A stretch of DNA of 16,868 nt, taken from the NCBI GenBank assembly GCA_910585395.1, contig CAJUCK010000004.1, positions 70,177-87,044 of the forward strand, written 5' to 3'. Of this stretch, positions 5,402 to 13,993 are shown piece by piece (the first letter of the stretch is position 1; every line of letters begins with the position of its first letter). Source of the stretch: an uncultured Lachnospiraceae bacterium. GTDB taxonomy: Bacteria; Bacillota; Clostridia; Lachnospirales; Lachnospiraceae. Made by a program: the position numbers and the translations under genes. The notes beneath the pieces were generated by a model, which was not told where the DNA came from, did no database searches, and saw only the letters and a list, made by a program, of their open reading frames with translations.

Positions 5402-6259
5402 TTAGGATATTGCCTCTGCACCAGCAATGATCTCAGTAAGTTCCTGTGTAATTGAGCTCTGGCGCGCTCTGTTATATTTCAATGTCAAATCACTGATCAT
5501 TTCATCTGCATTGCTTGTTGCAGAATCCATTGCCTGCATTCTGGCTCCGTTTTCACTTGCCACTGCTTCTACCAGTGCCCCATAAAAAAGACTCGTCATA
5601 TACTTGGGAATGATCAAATCTAATGCTTCTTCCTCATTTGGCTCATAATTCATCAGCACATTCGTTTCTGCCTCTTTTAATTCTTCTTCATCAAATTCCA
5701 CCGGAAGCAGTTTCATCAGAGTCGGCTCATGGCTGACGGTATTCTTAAAATGCGTATAAGCAAGATAAATTTCCCCTATCTCACCTCTGATGAATGCCTC
5801 CAAAACTTCTTTACAGATAAGAGAAGCATCATCATAGGTAGGTCCTTCAATGACATCTGAATAATCTGCCTTAATCTCATATCCTTTACGCATTAAGAGC
5901 TCTTTTGCCTTGCGCCCGATCATGTAAACCTGGACATCTTCCTTTGTCATTCCACTGCCTGTAATAAGCTTTACCACATTGGCATTATAACCGCCTGCAA
6001 GTCCTCGGTTAGAAGCAATTGTGATAACTGCCTTCTTCTGGGAATTTCCAGCTTTTAAATATGGATGATTCAGATTACCGCTTTTTGCAAGCATGGAAGT
6101 CACTGTCTGATACATATGATTGAAATACGGGTTAGACTGCTCTGCACGATTCCGTGCTTTCTGCAGTTTAACAGTAGAAACAAGCTTCATGGCTTTTGTG
6201 ATTTGCTGCGTACTCTGTATGCTGCCTTTTCTTCGTTTAATGTCCCTCATGGACGCCAT
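5402..6259 (-). CDS. atpG: F-type ATP synthase gamma subunit
   Basis: Central rotor shaft of 285 residues, the usual size. The N-terminal helix MASMRDIKRRKGSIQSTQQI with KAMKLVSTVKLQKAR and the C-terminal helix (RMQAMDSATSNADEMI, LTLKYNRARQSSITQELTEI) form the antiparallel coiled coil that turns inside the alpha3-beta3 head; both are strongly family-like. The middle carries the Rossmann-like domain. The ATG at 6259 follows AGGTGG, 18 bases after the atpA stop. The downstream gap to atpD is 251 bases, much longer than the other gaps in the operon. Confidence 0.97.
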   Translation of the reverse strand: MASMRDIKRRKGSIQSTQQITKAMKLVSTVKLQKARNRAEQSNPYFNHMYQTVTSMLAKSGNLNHPYLKAGNSQKKAVITIASNRGLAGGYNANVVKLITGSGMTKEDVQVYMIGRKAKELLMRKGYEIKADYSDVIEGPTYDDASLICKEVLEAFIRGEIGEIYLAYTHFKNTVSHEPTLMKLLPVEFDEEELKEAETNVLMNYEPNEEEALDLIIPKYMTSLFYGALVEAVASENGARMQAMDSATSNADEMISDLTLKYNRARQSSITQELTEIIAGAEAIS

Positions 6260-6277
6260 ACTATTTCACCACCTGTT

Positions 6278-7783
6278 CTACTTAAACTGTGCTTTGCACT
6301 CCTCAATGGCTTTGACAAGTTTCTTTTCTGTCTCATCGCTAATCTCTTTTTTCGTACGAATTGACTCAGGAATTTCCGGATATTTGGTATCTACAAATTC
6401 AAACAGCTCCTGCTCAAAACGCAGAATATTGTCAACAGAAACATCCAGAAGATATTTCTTGGTTGCCGCATATATAATCATAACCTGGTATTCTACCGGC
6501 ATTGGTTTGTACTGAGGCTGTTTTAACATTTCACGGATACGTTCACCCTGTGCCAGCTTTTCCGTGGTATCTGCATCCAGCTCTGACCCAAACTGTGCAA
6601 ATGCAGCCAGCTCACGATACTGCGCTAATTCCACACGAATGGGAGCGGCAATCTTCTTCATAGCCTTAATCTGTGCAGAACCTCCAACTCGTGATACGGA
6701 CAATCCTGCATTAATCGCTGGACGAAATCCTGCATTAAACATTTCTGTCTCCAGATAAATCTGGCCATCTGTAATAGAAATAACATTGGTAGGAATATAC
6801 GCAGAAACGTCGCCTGCCTGTGTCTCAATAATTGGAAGAGCTGTCAGAGAACCCCCTCCAAGTTTTTCCGATAATCTGGCTGCACGTTCCAATAATCTGG
6901 AATGCAGATAGAAAACATCTCCGGGATATGCCTCACGTCCTGGCGGACGGCGCAGCAACAGAGAAAGGGTACGGTATGCGGTAGCATGTTTGCTCAAGTC
7001 ATCATAGACTACCAGCACGTCTTCTCCTTTTTCCATCCATTCTTCACCGATCGCGCAGCCTGCATAAGGCGCGATATACTGCAAAGGAGCCAGCTCGCTT
7101 GCCGTGGATGCCACAACGGTTGTATAATCCATGGCGCCGAATTCTTCCAGGGTTTTTACAATCGTTGCTATGGTGGAAGCTTTCTGGCCAATAGCAACAT
7201 AAATACATTTTACACCCTGTCCCTTTTGATTGATAATAGTATCAATGGCAATCGCTGTTTTACCCGTCTGACGGTCACCGATAATCAGCTCACGCTGTCC
7301 TCTGCCAATAGGCACCATGGAGTCAATCGCCTTAATACCTGTCTGTAATGGTGTATCTACAGATTTTCTTGAAATAACACCAGATGCAACTCTTTCAATC
7401 TGTCTGAATTTTGTGGTTTCAATAGGACCTTTCCCATCAATGGGCTGTCCCAGCGCATTAACCACTCGTCCGGTCATAGCATCTCCTACCGGAACTTCTA
7501 CCACTCTTCCCGTAGTCTTAACGGTATCCCCTTCGTTGATATTTTTCTGGTCTCCTAATAATACGGCACCAACATTATCTTCCTCCAGGTTCAATACCAT
7601 TCCATATACTTCACCGGGAAATTCCAGCAGTTCACCCTGCATGGCATTTTCTAAACCATGAATACGGGCGATTCCGTCTGCCACCTGAATAACTGTTCCT
7701 ACATCAGAAACCTCAAGCTGTGCAGCATAACGTTTCACCTGCTCTTTGATCACGGAACTGATTTCCTCTGGTCTTAAATTCAT
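6278..7783 (-). CDS. atpA: F-type ATP synthase alpha subunit
   Basis: Non-catalytic nucleotide-binding subunit of the F1 head, 501 residues. The P-loop is GDRQTGKT (169-176), Walker B lies in VLVVYDD (256-262), and the arginine finger that reaches the catalytic site is Arg365 in SVSRVGGSAQ. The start at 7783 (MNLRPEEISS) matches the common clostridial N-terminus and has AGGTGA eight bases upstream. A GTG four codons earlier (7795) overlaps the atpH stop and has a poorer site. The gene follows atpH by four bases, so translation is probably coupled. Confidence 0.98.
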   Translation of the reverse strand: MNLRPEEISSVIKEQVKRYAAQLEVSDVGTVIQVADGIARIHGLENAMQGELLEFPGEVYGMVLNLEEDNVGAVLLGDQKNINEGDTVKTTGRVVEVPVGDAMTGRVVNALGQPIDGKGPIETTKFRQIERVASGVISRKSVDTPLQTGIKAIDSMVPIGRGQRELIIGDRQTGKTAIAIDTIINQKGQGVKCIYVAIGQKASTIATIVKTLEEFGAMDYTTVVASTASELAPLQYIAPYAGCAIGEEWMEKGEDVLVVYDDLSKHATAYRTLSLLLRRPPGREAYPGDVFYLHSRLLERAARLSEKLGGGSLTALPIIETQAGDVSAYIPTNVISITDGQIYLETEMFNAGFRPAINAGLSVSRVGGSAQIKAMKKIAAPIRVELAQYRELAAFAQFGSELDADTTEKLAQGERIREMLKQPQYKPMPVEYQVMIIYAATKKYLLDVSVDNILRFEQELFEFVDTKYPEIPESIRTKKEISDETEKKLVKAIEECKAQFK

Positions 7784-7787
7784 GGAA

Positions 7788-8345
7788 TTATTCACCTACC
7801 TTCAACTGTATTTTTGATAATTCCCTGGTCAAAGCCATCAGCCTGTTCTTCACACTGCTGTCTATCACTCTGTCACCAATCCGAATTACCATGCCGCCTA
7901 TCAAGCTTTCATCCACACCATAATGCATTTCAAATTCTACATATTTAGTAGTTTCCAGCAATTTCTTCTTCACCTGCTCCTTCTGACTGTCCGAAAGCGG
8001 CATAGGTGCAGTCACATAAGCGGTGCCAATATTTTTATACTCTTTTACCTGGTCAATGAAATATGTGAATACAGATTCCATTTCACCGTAATGACTTTTG
8101 GAAACAAGCATGCGCATAAGCCCGGTAATCTCATCCCGGACCCTGCCTTTAAATATCTGTTCCAAAATTTCTATCTTTTCTTCTTTTACGATTTTTGGGT
8201 GATTCATCAGTTTGGAAAGCTCACCGTCATCATGAAGAATCCTCTGGATCTCTCTGGCTTCTTCCAGCATTTCATCCATCTGACCAGATTCCACGGCAAG
8301 CTCAAACAATGCATCCCCGTATGTTTTGGATACTAGCTTTGCCAT
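7788..8345 (-). CDS. atpH: F-type ATP synthase delta subunit
   Basis: Peripheral-stalk subunit of 185 residues that clamps the b subunits to the top of F1. Residues 1-105 form the helical N-terminal domain (MAKLVSKTYGDALFELA), and the C-terminal region contains the conserved segment DESLIGGMVIRIGDRVIDSS (about 145-164), a good marker of the family. The ATG at 8345 follows GGTGAG and overlaps the end of atpF by 13 bases, a sign of coupled translation. Confidence 0.96.
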   Translation of the reverse strand: MAKLVSKTYGDALFELAVESGQMDEMLEEAREIQRILHDDGELSKLMNHPKIVKEEKIEILEQIFKGRVRDEITGLMRMLVSKSHYGEMESVFTYFIDQVKEYKNIGTAYVTAPMPLSDSQKEQVKKKLLETTKYVEFEMHYGVDESLIGGMVIRIGDRVIDSSVKNRLMALTRELSKIQLKVGE

Positions 8346-8848
8346 GTACTCTCACCTATTTCCTTCAATGTTTCTTCTACTAATGTATTCTGAATAGACG
8401 TATCAATAGAAGCTGCCACTACTTTTCCTGCCATCATGGAGGCAATGGCGATCATTTCCTGTTTTGCCTCATCCATCACGCGTTTTTTCTCCAACAATGC
8501 TTCATCATTGGCACGCTTGATAATTCTGGCTGCCTCTTCCTTCGCCTCATCCACTATTCTCGCTTCATTCTTTAAAGCTTTCTGACGGGCTTCACTTAAA
8601 ATTTCCTCAGCTTCTTTCTCAATACCTTTCAGCTTCTGATCATATTCTTCCTTAACAGCAGACGCTTCCTCTCTGTCTTTGCGTGCTGTATCAATATCAT
8701 TTTTAATACGCTCCTGTCTGTCCTTTAACATCTTCTTTGCAGGATTGAACAAAAAATAGGACATCAAAGTGAACAAAAACAGAATGGCAAGTATCGAAAG
8801 TATGGTATCATGCAGCAACTGGGGGTTTAAGCCAAATAACTGTTCCAA
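8333..8848 (-). CDS. atpF: F-type ATP synthase b subunit
   Basis: Peripheral-stalk b subunit of 171 residues. One membrane helix (about 13-35, ILSILAILFLFTLMSYFLF) is followed by FNPAKKMLKDRQERI and a long charged, alanine-rich coiled coil up to about 150, which dimerises and binds delta. It starts at a rare TTG codon: AAGGAGG lies seven bases upstream, there is no ATG in the N-terminal part, and the N-terminus MEQLFGLNPQLL is family-like. The preceding 90-base gap to atpE holds two small GC-rich hairpins. Confidence 0.96.
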   Translation of the reverse strand: MEQLFGLNPQLLHDTILSILAILFLFTLMSYFLFNPAKKMLKDRQERIKNDIDTARKDREEASAVKEEYDQKLKGIEKEAEEILSEARQKALKNEARIVDEAKEEAARIIKRANDEALLEKKRVMDEAKQEMIAIASMMAGKVVAASIDTSIQNTLVEETLKEIGESTWQS

Positions 8849-8938
8849 GACCGGGCCTCCTTTCTTTGTTATTGCGCTGTTCTCTGCGCATAGAGGTATG
8901 CCTTTTTCGGCGTTCCCTGAAAATAATTGTTCATTGCC
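8849..8938 (-). other. atpE-atpF gap with small hairpins
   Basis: In this 90-base gap the minus strand can form TGCGC-agagaaca-GCGCA and GCC-gaaaaa-GGC, ahead of the strong AAGGAGG of atpF. Such structures could set the large c-subunit to b-subunit ratio by mRNA processing or stability, but this is inference. Confidence 0.35.
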
Positions 8939-9196
8939 TTATTTTAATGGCTGAACGAACATTAAAAGGATTGCTACCAGCAAACCATACAAACCTGTGG
9001 TCTCGGCTACCGCCTGACCCAAAAGCATGGTTGAGGTAATATCAGATTTTGCACCCGGATTTCTTCCCACTGCCGACGCCGCATGTCCTGCTGCAATACC
9101 CTGTCCAATACCAGGTCCGATACCTGCGATAACCGCAAGACCTGCACCAATTGCTGAACAAGCTCTGATTAATTCTGCTCCTGTAATGTTATCCAT
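8939..9196 (-). CDS. atpE: F-type ATP synthase c subunit, sodium-type
   Basis: Ring-forming proteolipid of 85 residues: two membrane helices (about 10-40 and 54-80) joined by the polar loop GRNPGAK. The ion-carrying carboxylate is Glu65. Helix 1 has Gln32 in GIGPGIGQG and helix 2 has Val63, Glu65, Thr66, Thr67 and Tyr70 in AVAETTGLY. In Ilyobacter tartaricus the Na+ site uses Gln32, Val63, Glu65, Ser66 and Tyr70, with Thr67 nearby through water; the numbering here is identical, with Thr replacing Ser66. Proton-type c subunits lack this set. The ATG follows AAGGAGGAAA. A 103-base gap separates it from atpB. Confidence 0.97.
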   Translation of the reverse strand: MDNITGAELIRACSAIGAGLAVIAGIGPGIGQGIAAGHAASAVGRNPGAKSDITSTMLLGQAVAETTGLYGLLVAILLMFVQPLK

Positions 9197-9299
9197 AGAA
9201 ATTTCCTCCTTGCATTTTCATAAAATATTCTTGTTATCATCTTTAAATTTTTCTTAACGCACAGTATTGCCCGCACTTTTTCAAAAGGCAAACAATACA

Positions 9300-10034
9300 T
9301 TATTCTTCCTCGCCAATGGCATTGCTGATATATGTCATGGTCAGCATACAGAACACATAAGTCTGGATACAGCCAGAAAATACATCAAAATACGCATGTA
9401 ACGCACCTGGCCAGAAGTACGCGATCTTTGATAAGAGCGAATAAATTAATGCCATAATAATCGTTCCCGATAAAATATTTGCAAACAGACGCAAAGACAG
9501 GGAAATCGGCACAGCAAGCTCACTGATCACGTTAATTGGAAACCATATTGGCAGCCATGGCGGTAATGGGGAACACATATCTGTCCAAATTTCTTTGGGC
9601 TTCTGATATTTAAACTGATTAAAATGAATCAGAATAAAACTCAGCAGTGCCAATGGCAGTGTTACGCCATAATCCGCCGTTGGGGGACGCAGGCCGAACA
9701 ATCCGGAAAGATTTGAAACTAAAATAAAAATAAAGATTGTTCCAATATAATTGACGAATTTATCACCGCTTTTGCCCATAACCCCGTGAACCATTTTATC
9801 AAGCATTTCTACAATCAGTTCCGCCACATTCTGAAAACCGCTGGGAACTTCTGACGCATGCTTCATGGCACGGTTTGCCGCAATGGAAAAACCTGTCAAT
9901 ACCAGTATCACAATCAGCAGACACACATGGGTGGTGGTGATCCAGAACGTGTGCCCGAACAATTCATAGGAAAACAGTCCGTGCACCATAATATCAATAT
10001 CTGAACTGGAAGACAGTAAAATCGTACCCTGCAC
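9300..10034 (-). CDS. atpB: F-type ATP synthase a subunit
   Basis: Membrane stator subunit of 244 residues that forms the two ion half-channels against the c-ring. It has five to six hydrophobic segments, starting at about 33-52. The essential stator arginine is Arg182 in SLSLRLFANILSGT, followed by the conserved C-terminal helix containing FSGCIQTYVFCMLTMTYI. The start is a GTG at 10034 with a near-perfect AAGGAGGTGA ribosome binding site; the next Met, at residue 15, would cut family-like sequence. It lies 36 bases after atpI. Confidence 0.97.
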   Translation of the reverse strand: MQGTILLSSSSDIDIMVHGLFSYELFGHTFWITTTHVCLLIVILVLTGFSIAANRAMKHASEVPSGFQNVAELIVEMLDKMVHGVMGKSGDKFVNYIGTIFIFILVSNLSGLFGLRPPTADYGVTLPLALLSFILIHFNQFKYQKPKEIWTDMCSPLPPWLPIWFPINVISELAVPISLSLRLFANILSGTIIMALIYSLLSKIAYFWPGALHAYFDVFSGCIQTYVFCMLTMTYISNAIGEEE

Positions 10035-10070
10035 TCTCTCACCTCCTTTATATAATTTATTTAGTTATAT

Positions 10071-10472
10071 TTATGCAGATTTTTTCTGTACCTGCAAAAT
10101 AATTTTATGGAGAAAGGGCTGTAAGTAAGCAGATACTTTAAGCCCCATCAAGCCCAAAAACATAACCAGCAGATTCCCTGCTTCAAAATACCAGACAGCT
10201 GCAAAGGCGCCCACTGCCACTACATAACGGAGCACAGACCATAGTCCAGTTCTCACAGCAGTCCCTTTAGACGCCATCACATCCACGGAATCCAAAATCA
10301 CCACTGCCATATTGACTGCCATCCCCATTGCAAGAGCGATACCAATCCACAGACCTGTGGAATACTGCAGCTTGTCATCCATAAACCACATGCCTGTAAA
10401 TTGAAGCAAAAGCCCATACAGTAAAATACCAGCTAGAAGCTCCGGCAGCACTGGGTTAATTCTTCTCAGCAT
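10071..10472 (-). CDS. atpI: ATP synthase subunit I
   Basis: Hydrophobic protein of 133 residues with four predicted membrane helices (MLRRINPVLPELLAGILLYG onward). By position and topology it belongs to the ATP synthase I family, which helps assemble the c-ring in several bacteria, including Na+-type enzymes. The start at 10472 is chosen because AAAGGAG lies at good spacing. Upstream in-frame codons would add a polar stretch inside the previous gene. It overlaps the end of atpZ by 17 bases. The family name rests on context and hydropathy rather than a strong motif. Confidence 0.82.
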   Translation of the reverse strand: MLRRINPVLPELLAGILLYGLLLQFTGMWFMDDKLQYSTGLWIGIALAMGMAVNMAVVILDSVDVMASKGTAVRTGLWSVLRYVVAVGAFAAVWYFEAGNLLVMFLGLMGLKVSAYLQPFLHKIILQVQKKSA

Positions 10473-10752
10473 GATCTTTACTCCTTTCTTTTTCATTCCG
10501 CCGTCTGCTATAGATAGAAGGCACTTTTGCAGAAACAGCATCTTTTTCATAAATCTTTTTTGCCATGATAAATATATTGCGGAATCCTGCAAGGGCGCCC
10601 ATTATAAACAGTGGGATCACAATCCACTCTATAGAAAATTTCCTGCCCAGCCATATTCCTACAAATGTGCACAAAAAAACAGGCACCAGCATGTTAATCC
10701 CAAACTGCGTAATCAACGCCAAAGAACGATATACGCTTTTGTCATATTTCAC
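10456..10752 (-). CDS. atpZ: AtpZ/AtpI-family accessory protein
   Basis: Small protein of 98 residues with two membrane helices (about 13-35 and 44-63) and a charged C-terminal tail. The segment GIWLGRKFSIEWIVIPLFIM followed by GALAGFRNIF fits the AtpZ (F0F1-ATPase gene 1) family, often encoded first in Firmicute atp operons and linked to divalent-cation handling or Fo assembly. The start is a GTG at 10752 with GGAGG eight bases upstream; a GTG three codons earlier overlaps that ribosome binding site and is less likely. It is the first gene after the operon promoter at 10816-10844. Confidence 0.85.
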   Translation of the reverse strand: MKYDKSVYRSLALITQFGINMLVPVFLCTFVGIWLGRKFSIEWIVIPLFIMGALAGFRNIFIMAKKIYEKDAVSAKVPSIYSRRRNEKERSKDHAEKN

Positions 10753-10815
10753 ATGAGGCACCTCCCAGTTATTTCTGTATGGAAATTTCTAATTTACTAT
10801 TCCCTATATGGAGAT

Positions 10816-10844
10816 ATTATATCTATTTTTTATATAAATGTCCA
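10816..10844 (-). promoter_or_regulatory. Promoter of the ATP synthase operon
   Basis: TGGACA (10839-10844) and TATAAT (10816-10821) on the minus strand are 17 bp apart: a perfect -10 and a 5/6 -35, as expected for a strongly expressed housekeeping operon. Transcription would start about 55 bases before the GTG of atpZ. No terminator separates it clearly from the upstream gene ending at 11004; the stretch 10845-11003 has only AT-rich weak hairpins. Confidence 0.75.
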
Positions 10845-11003
10845 TTCCTTCCTGAAAGATTTTACAATAAATGGCACAATCACTATCTGTTTTTCAAAAT
10901 AACCGCCCAATTTTATTGTTTAAAATAAAATATTCTGTTTCCAAAACTGGTAACTATCGTTTCTCTGAATCAAAACCTGCGCATATTATTTTTATGATGA
11001 AAA

Positions 11004-11810
11004 TTATGATGAAGATACCGATAATTTAAACGTAATTTTCACACATTCTTTCATCTGCTTCTTTTCATCCACATCCAGCTGGCCTTTTTCATCATCTTTT
11101 TCGTCAGCAGGCATGTCCAATGTACGCAGAAACTCCATCTTAGCACACAACTGACTGTCCTTTACTTTCCATAAAGATTCTGTTTTCTCCGAATTTTGTA
11201 CTGAGCCTTTATGAGTAGCCTGCAGTCCAGCTAATTCCAAGAAATATTTCAGCTTCCAATATGGCATCTGGTCTGGTAAATATTCAAATAAAGTAATATC
11301 GGCGAACCAAATTTTCCCTGTAACTGCATTCACGTATAAAATTCCTTGTATAGAATGATTGGAAAACTCCACTTTCCAAAAACTGTTCTGTGGTTCTGCC
11401 TGCTGCCTGCCAGTTTCCTCCTCTATCGTTCCGAGAACTGCGTTTACTGCGCCCAAGTCTATCTCGACGTCATTTCCTCCCCATTCACTTATTCCTAAGC
11501 TCATTTCCTTCATCCAGCTTTTGCTTTCTTTTATCGCCTGCTCTATCGAAATCTGTCCGCTTACAGGATTATGGGTCGTGAATTTTACAGACTCTTCCCA
11601 GCACTTTACAGTCTCTTCCACCTGATGCACTGTAAGGTCATCCTTTTCCTGCCATTCCAAGACAAAAACATCTGGCAGAACGGTCCCTTTTTCCTCCAAA
11701 AGCTGCTGTTCTCTCACTTTTAAAATAAAATCCATGGCTTTCATACTGCCAAAGGAAAAAGCAAGTGCGAGAAAAACTGTAAAAAAGGTATATTTATATT
11801 TTCTGCTCAT
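11004..11810 (-). CDS. Membrane-anchored PepSY-like protein
   Basis: Protein of 268 residues. An N-terminal hydrophobic segment (about 8-30, TFFTVFLALAFSFGSM) would anchor it with the rest outside the cell. Two segments resemble PepSY/YpeB repeats: SGQISIEQAIKESKSWM (about 84-100) and FWKVEFSN followed by YVNAVTGKIWFADI (about 144-172). The C-terminal part is charged and ends without a motif. It starts 17 bases before the kinase stop, with GGAGG at good spacing, so it is translated in tandem with the two-component system. PepSY proteins often modulate proteases or sensors, so a role in tuning the kinase is plausible. The domain call is by eye. Confidence 0.75.
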   Translation of the reverse strand: MSRKYKYTFFTVFLALAFSFGSMKAMDFILKVREQQLLEEKGTVLPDVFVLEWQEKDDLTVHQVEETVKCWEESVKFTTHNPVSGQISIEQAIKESKSWMKEMSLGISEWGGNDVEIDLGAVNAVLGTIEEETGRQQAEPQNSFWKVEFSNHSIQGILYVNAVTGKIWFADITLFEYLPDQMPYWKLKYFLELAGLQATHKGSVQNSEKTESLWKVKDSQLCAKMEFLRTLDMPADEKDDEKGQLDVDEKKQMKECVKITFKLSVSSS

Positions 11811-13278
11811 ATCCGCCCTCCTCTGTCTTATAGAATTTCAGATATATTTCCGTCCCTGTCATTCCATCGCTTTCGATCTGCAGCTCTGCACCATGGATCT
11901 TCACGATCTTTAACACCAGAGCCATTCCCAGCCCTGCACCATGCTGTTTTCTCGACCGGGATTTATCTACCATGTAAAAAGCCTCTGTAACCTTTCCCAG
12001 TTCCTCTGGCGGTATTCCTCTTCCATTATCTTTTATGATAATCCGATAAACACTCTCATCCATCCTGCCGCTGAGCCAAAGATCTTTGCACCCTGCTTTC
12101 ATAGAATTATCAAGCAGATTTAAAATCATTGTCTTAAAAAGATCAAAATCCACCCAAATGCTCCCTTCACCGATATTAAGATGCAGTTCTATATCATACT
12201 TTCTGTATATCGCTTCCATCCCCTGCAGCAGATTTTTAAATATTTCCTCCACGGACATACATTCCAGGGAAAAGTCCTGCTTATCCAGTATAAATAAATC
12301 CATCAGCTTTAAAGACAGAGATTCCAGCCTCATACCCTCATCCAGTATATATCTGGCTGCATTTTTTACTTCTTCTCTGGTCAGGTCACGCTGATAGAGC
12401 ATATCTGCATAGCCGATGACAGATGTCATAGGGGTTTTCAGTTCATGGGCAAAATTCGCTGTAAAATCCTCTTTCTGCCTTACCATGTCAGACAGTTCTG
12501 CAATTTTTTCCTCCACCTGCCCTGCCATATGATTAAAACCAGACGCAAGTTCATAGATCTCATCTCTTCCTTTTAATTGGATTCTCTGAGAATAATTACC
12601 CTGAGCTATTCTTACAACCGCTTTACTGACCTTCTTTAAAGATGCTGTCAGAGCTTGTGTCAGCAGAAAAATAACAGGATAACTAATACAAATAAATACT
12701 AGATAAAGTTTCTGAAAATAGGCAATCATGCTTTTCTGTCTGTTTATCACAGAACTGATATCCGTCTGAGTAATAAAGCATATTTCATTACCCCAATTTT
12801 TAATAATACCAAATACCATAATACAGCTTCTTCCTTCTTTTTCCAGAATCTGATAAGATAAATGATCCTCTCCTTCGTTATATAAAAGATCATACTGAAA
12901 TATCACGTTTTCTGTCTCTTCTTCACAAAATTGAACTGAAACCCAGCTATATTTTGATGCATTTACGGTGAAGAAAGGTCGTAAACATATATTAGAAATC
13001 AAACTGTTGCTATCTGTGCCAAGGGCGTTGTAAATAAAAACCGGAACTGTAAAATTATTTAAAATACTTCTTGTGTCTCCTTCATAAATAAATTTTGGAT
13101 CTGAGTACAAAATAGACTGCAGGATATAGCTGTTATATTTAAAATCCTGAAAAGCAGTCTTTTTTTGCTGTTCCACCGCATTTTCATATGTATAATTAAT
13201 CAGCAAATATCCTGCTGTCTGAAATGTAATGCTGAATATCACTACAAAACAAAGAAATATTTTATGGAACAGTTTCAT
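11794..13278 (-). CDS. Sensor histidine kinase with HAMP domain
   Basis: Membrane sensor kinase of 494 residues. Helices at about 8-28 and 190-212 flank an extracytoplasmic sensor of about 160 residues. A HAMP linker (about 213-265) leads to the dimerisation domain with phospho-acceptor His278 in NFAHELKTPMTS. The ATPase domain has N-box ILNLLDNSMKAG (385-396), G1 DNGRGIP (417-423) and G2 GAGLGMAL (447-454). It overlaps the regulator by four bases (ATGA), with GGAGG upstream, and is followed by an overlapping PepSY-like gene. The ABC permease directly upstream suggests envelope-stress or antimicrobial-peptide sensing, but the signal is unknown. Confidence 0.95.
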   Translation of the reverse strand: MKLFHKIFLCFVVIFSITFQTAGYLLINYTYENAVEQQKKTAFQDFKYNSYILQSILYSDPKFIYEGDTRSILNNFTVPVFIYNALGTDSNSLISNICLRPFFTVNASKYSWVSVQFCEEETENVIFQYDLLYNEGEDHLSYQILEKEGRSCIMVFGIIKNWGNEICFITQTDISSVINRQKSMIAYFQKLYLVFICISYPVIFLLTQALTASLKKVSKAVVRIAQGNYSQRIQLKGRDEIYELASGFNHMAGQVEEKIAELSDMVRQKEDFTANFAHELKTPMTSVIGYADMLYQRDLTREEVKNAARYILDEGMRLESLSLKLMDLFILDKQDFSLECMSVEEIFKNLLQGMEAIYRKYDIELHLNIGEGSIWVDFDLFKTMILNLLDNSMKAGCKDLWLSGRMDESVYRIIIKDNGRGIPPEELGKVTEAFYMVDKSRSRKQHGAGLGMALVLKIVKIHGAELQIESDGMTGTEIYLKFYKTEEGGYEQKI

Positions 13279-13931
13279 TTTCCATCCTCCAGCCGATACC
13301 CGATACGAAATACTGTTTTAATATAATCCTCCCATCCCAGCTTCCTCCTAAGACGCTGAATATGAGAATCCAGTGTACGGGTATCTCCCATATATGCCTG
13401 TCCCCATACCTTCTCATATAATCTGGCGCGGTATAATGCCACATTTTTATTCTGTATCAGTTCCACCAAAAGTTCAAATTCCTTTATTGTAAGTTCCACG
13501 AATTCTCCATCTTTTTTGACAATCCTTGATGTCAAATCAATTTCTACATCGGCAAAAGTAAGTTTCCTGTCCGTTTTATGATATCTTCTGAGCAGAGCTT
13601 CCACACGTGCCAGTACTTCCCCAATCTGAAATGGCTTGATAATATAATCGTCTGCTCCCAGCTTTAGCCCCCGAATGCGGTCGTCAACCCCGCTTTTTGC
13701 CGTCAGAAAAATCACTGGCGTTCCCATAGGTTTTATGTACTCAAGCAGTTCATAACCATTCACTTCTGGCAGCATAATATCCAAAAGAATTAAATCAAAA
13801 CTTTCTTTTTCGATGAAGTCAGCTCCCATTTTCCCATCAAAGGCACAAATGCATTCATAGCCTTCAGCTGCTAAATTTATCTTTATTAAATTTGCGATTG
13901 CCTCGTCATCTTCTACGATTAAAATTTTCAT
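13275..13931 (-). CDS. OmpR/PhoB-family response regulator
   Basis: Response regulator of 218 residues. The receiver domain (1-115) has the acidic pocket Glu7-Asp8-Asp9, phospho-acceptor Asp51 in LILLDIMLPEVNG, Thr77 in FLTAKSG and Lys99 in YIIKPF. The winged-helix domain (about 125-218) shows LTIKEFELLVELIQNKN and the recognition segment TRTLDSHIQRLRRKLG. The start follows GGAGG. It is the first gene of the regulator-kinase-PepSY operon, with a promoter at 13952-13980. Its targets probably include the neighbouring ABC transporter genes or its own operon; this is inferred from position only. Confidence 0.95.
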   Translation of the reverse strand: MKILIVEDDEAIANLIKINLAAEGYECICAFDGKMGADFIEKESFDLILLDIMLPEVNGYELLEYIKPMGTPVIFLTAKSGVDDRIRGLKLGADDYIIKPFQIGEVLARVEALLRRYHKTDRKLTFADVEIDLTSRIVKKDGEFVELTIKEFELLVELIQNKNVALYRARLYEKVWGQAYMGDTRTLDSHIQRLRRKLGWEDYIKTVFRIGYRLEDGK

Positions 13932-13951
13932 TGCAAAAACTCCTCCATATT

Positions 13952-13980
13952 ATTCTACATTATATCCAATGACTTGACAA
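13952..13980 (-). promoter_or_regulatory. Promoter of the OmpR-type regulator operon
   Basis: TTGTCA (13975-13980) and TAGAAT (13952-13957) on the minus strand are 17 bp apart, each a 5/6 match. A TATAAT also occurs inside the spacer but lacks a suitably spaced -35. The inverted repeat at 13994-14006 lies 13 bp upstream of the -35. Confidence 0.6.
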
Positions 13981-13993
13981 CCGCACTACATCT

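Noticed and set aside
5128..5427. 99-codon ORF spanning the atpG-atpD gap
   Set aside because: Its upstream part has no ribosome binding site and overlaps the end of atpG; only the short GTG-started part at 5128-5220 is worth noting.
10473..10592. 40-residue N-terminal extension of atpI
   Set aside because: It lies wholly inside atpZ in another frame; the ATG at 10472 has AAAGGAG at normal spacing.
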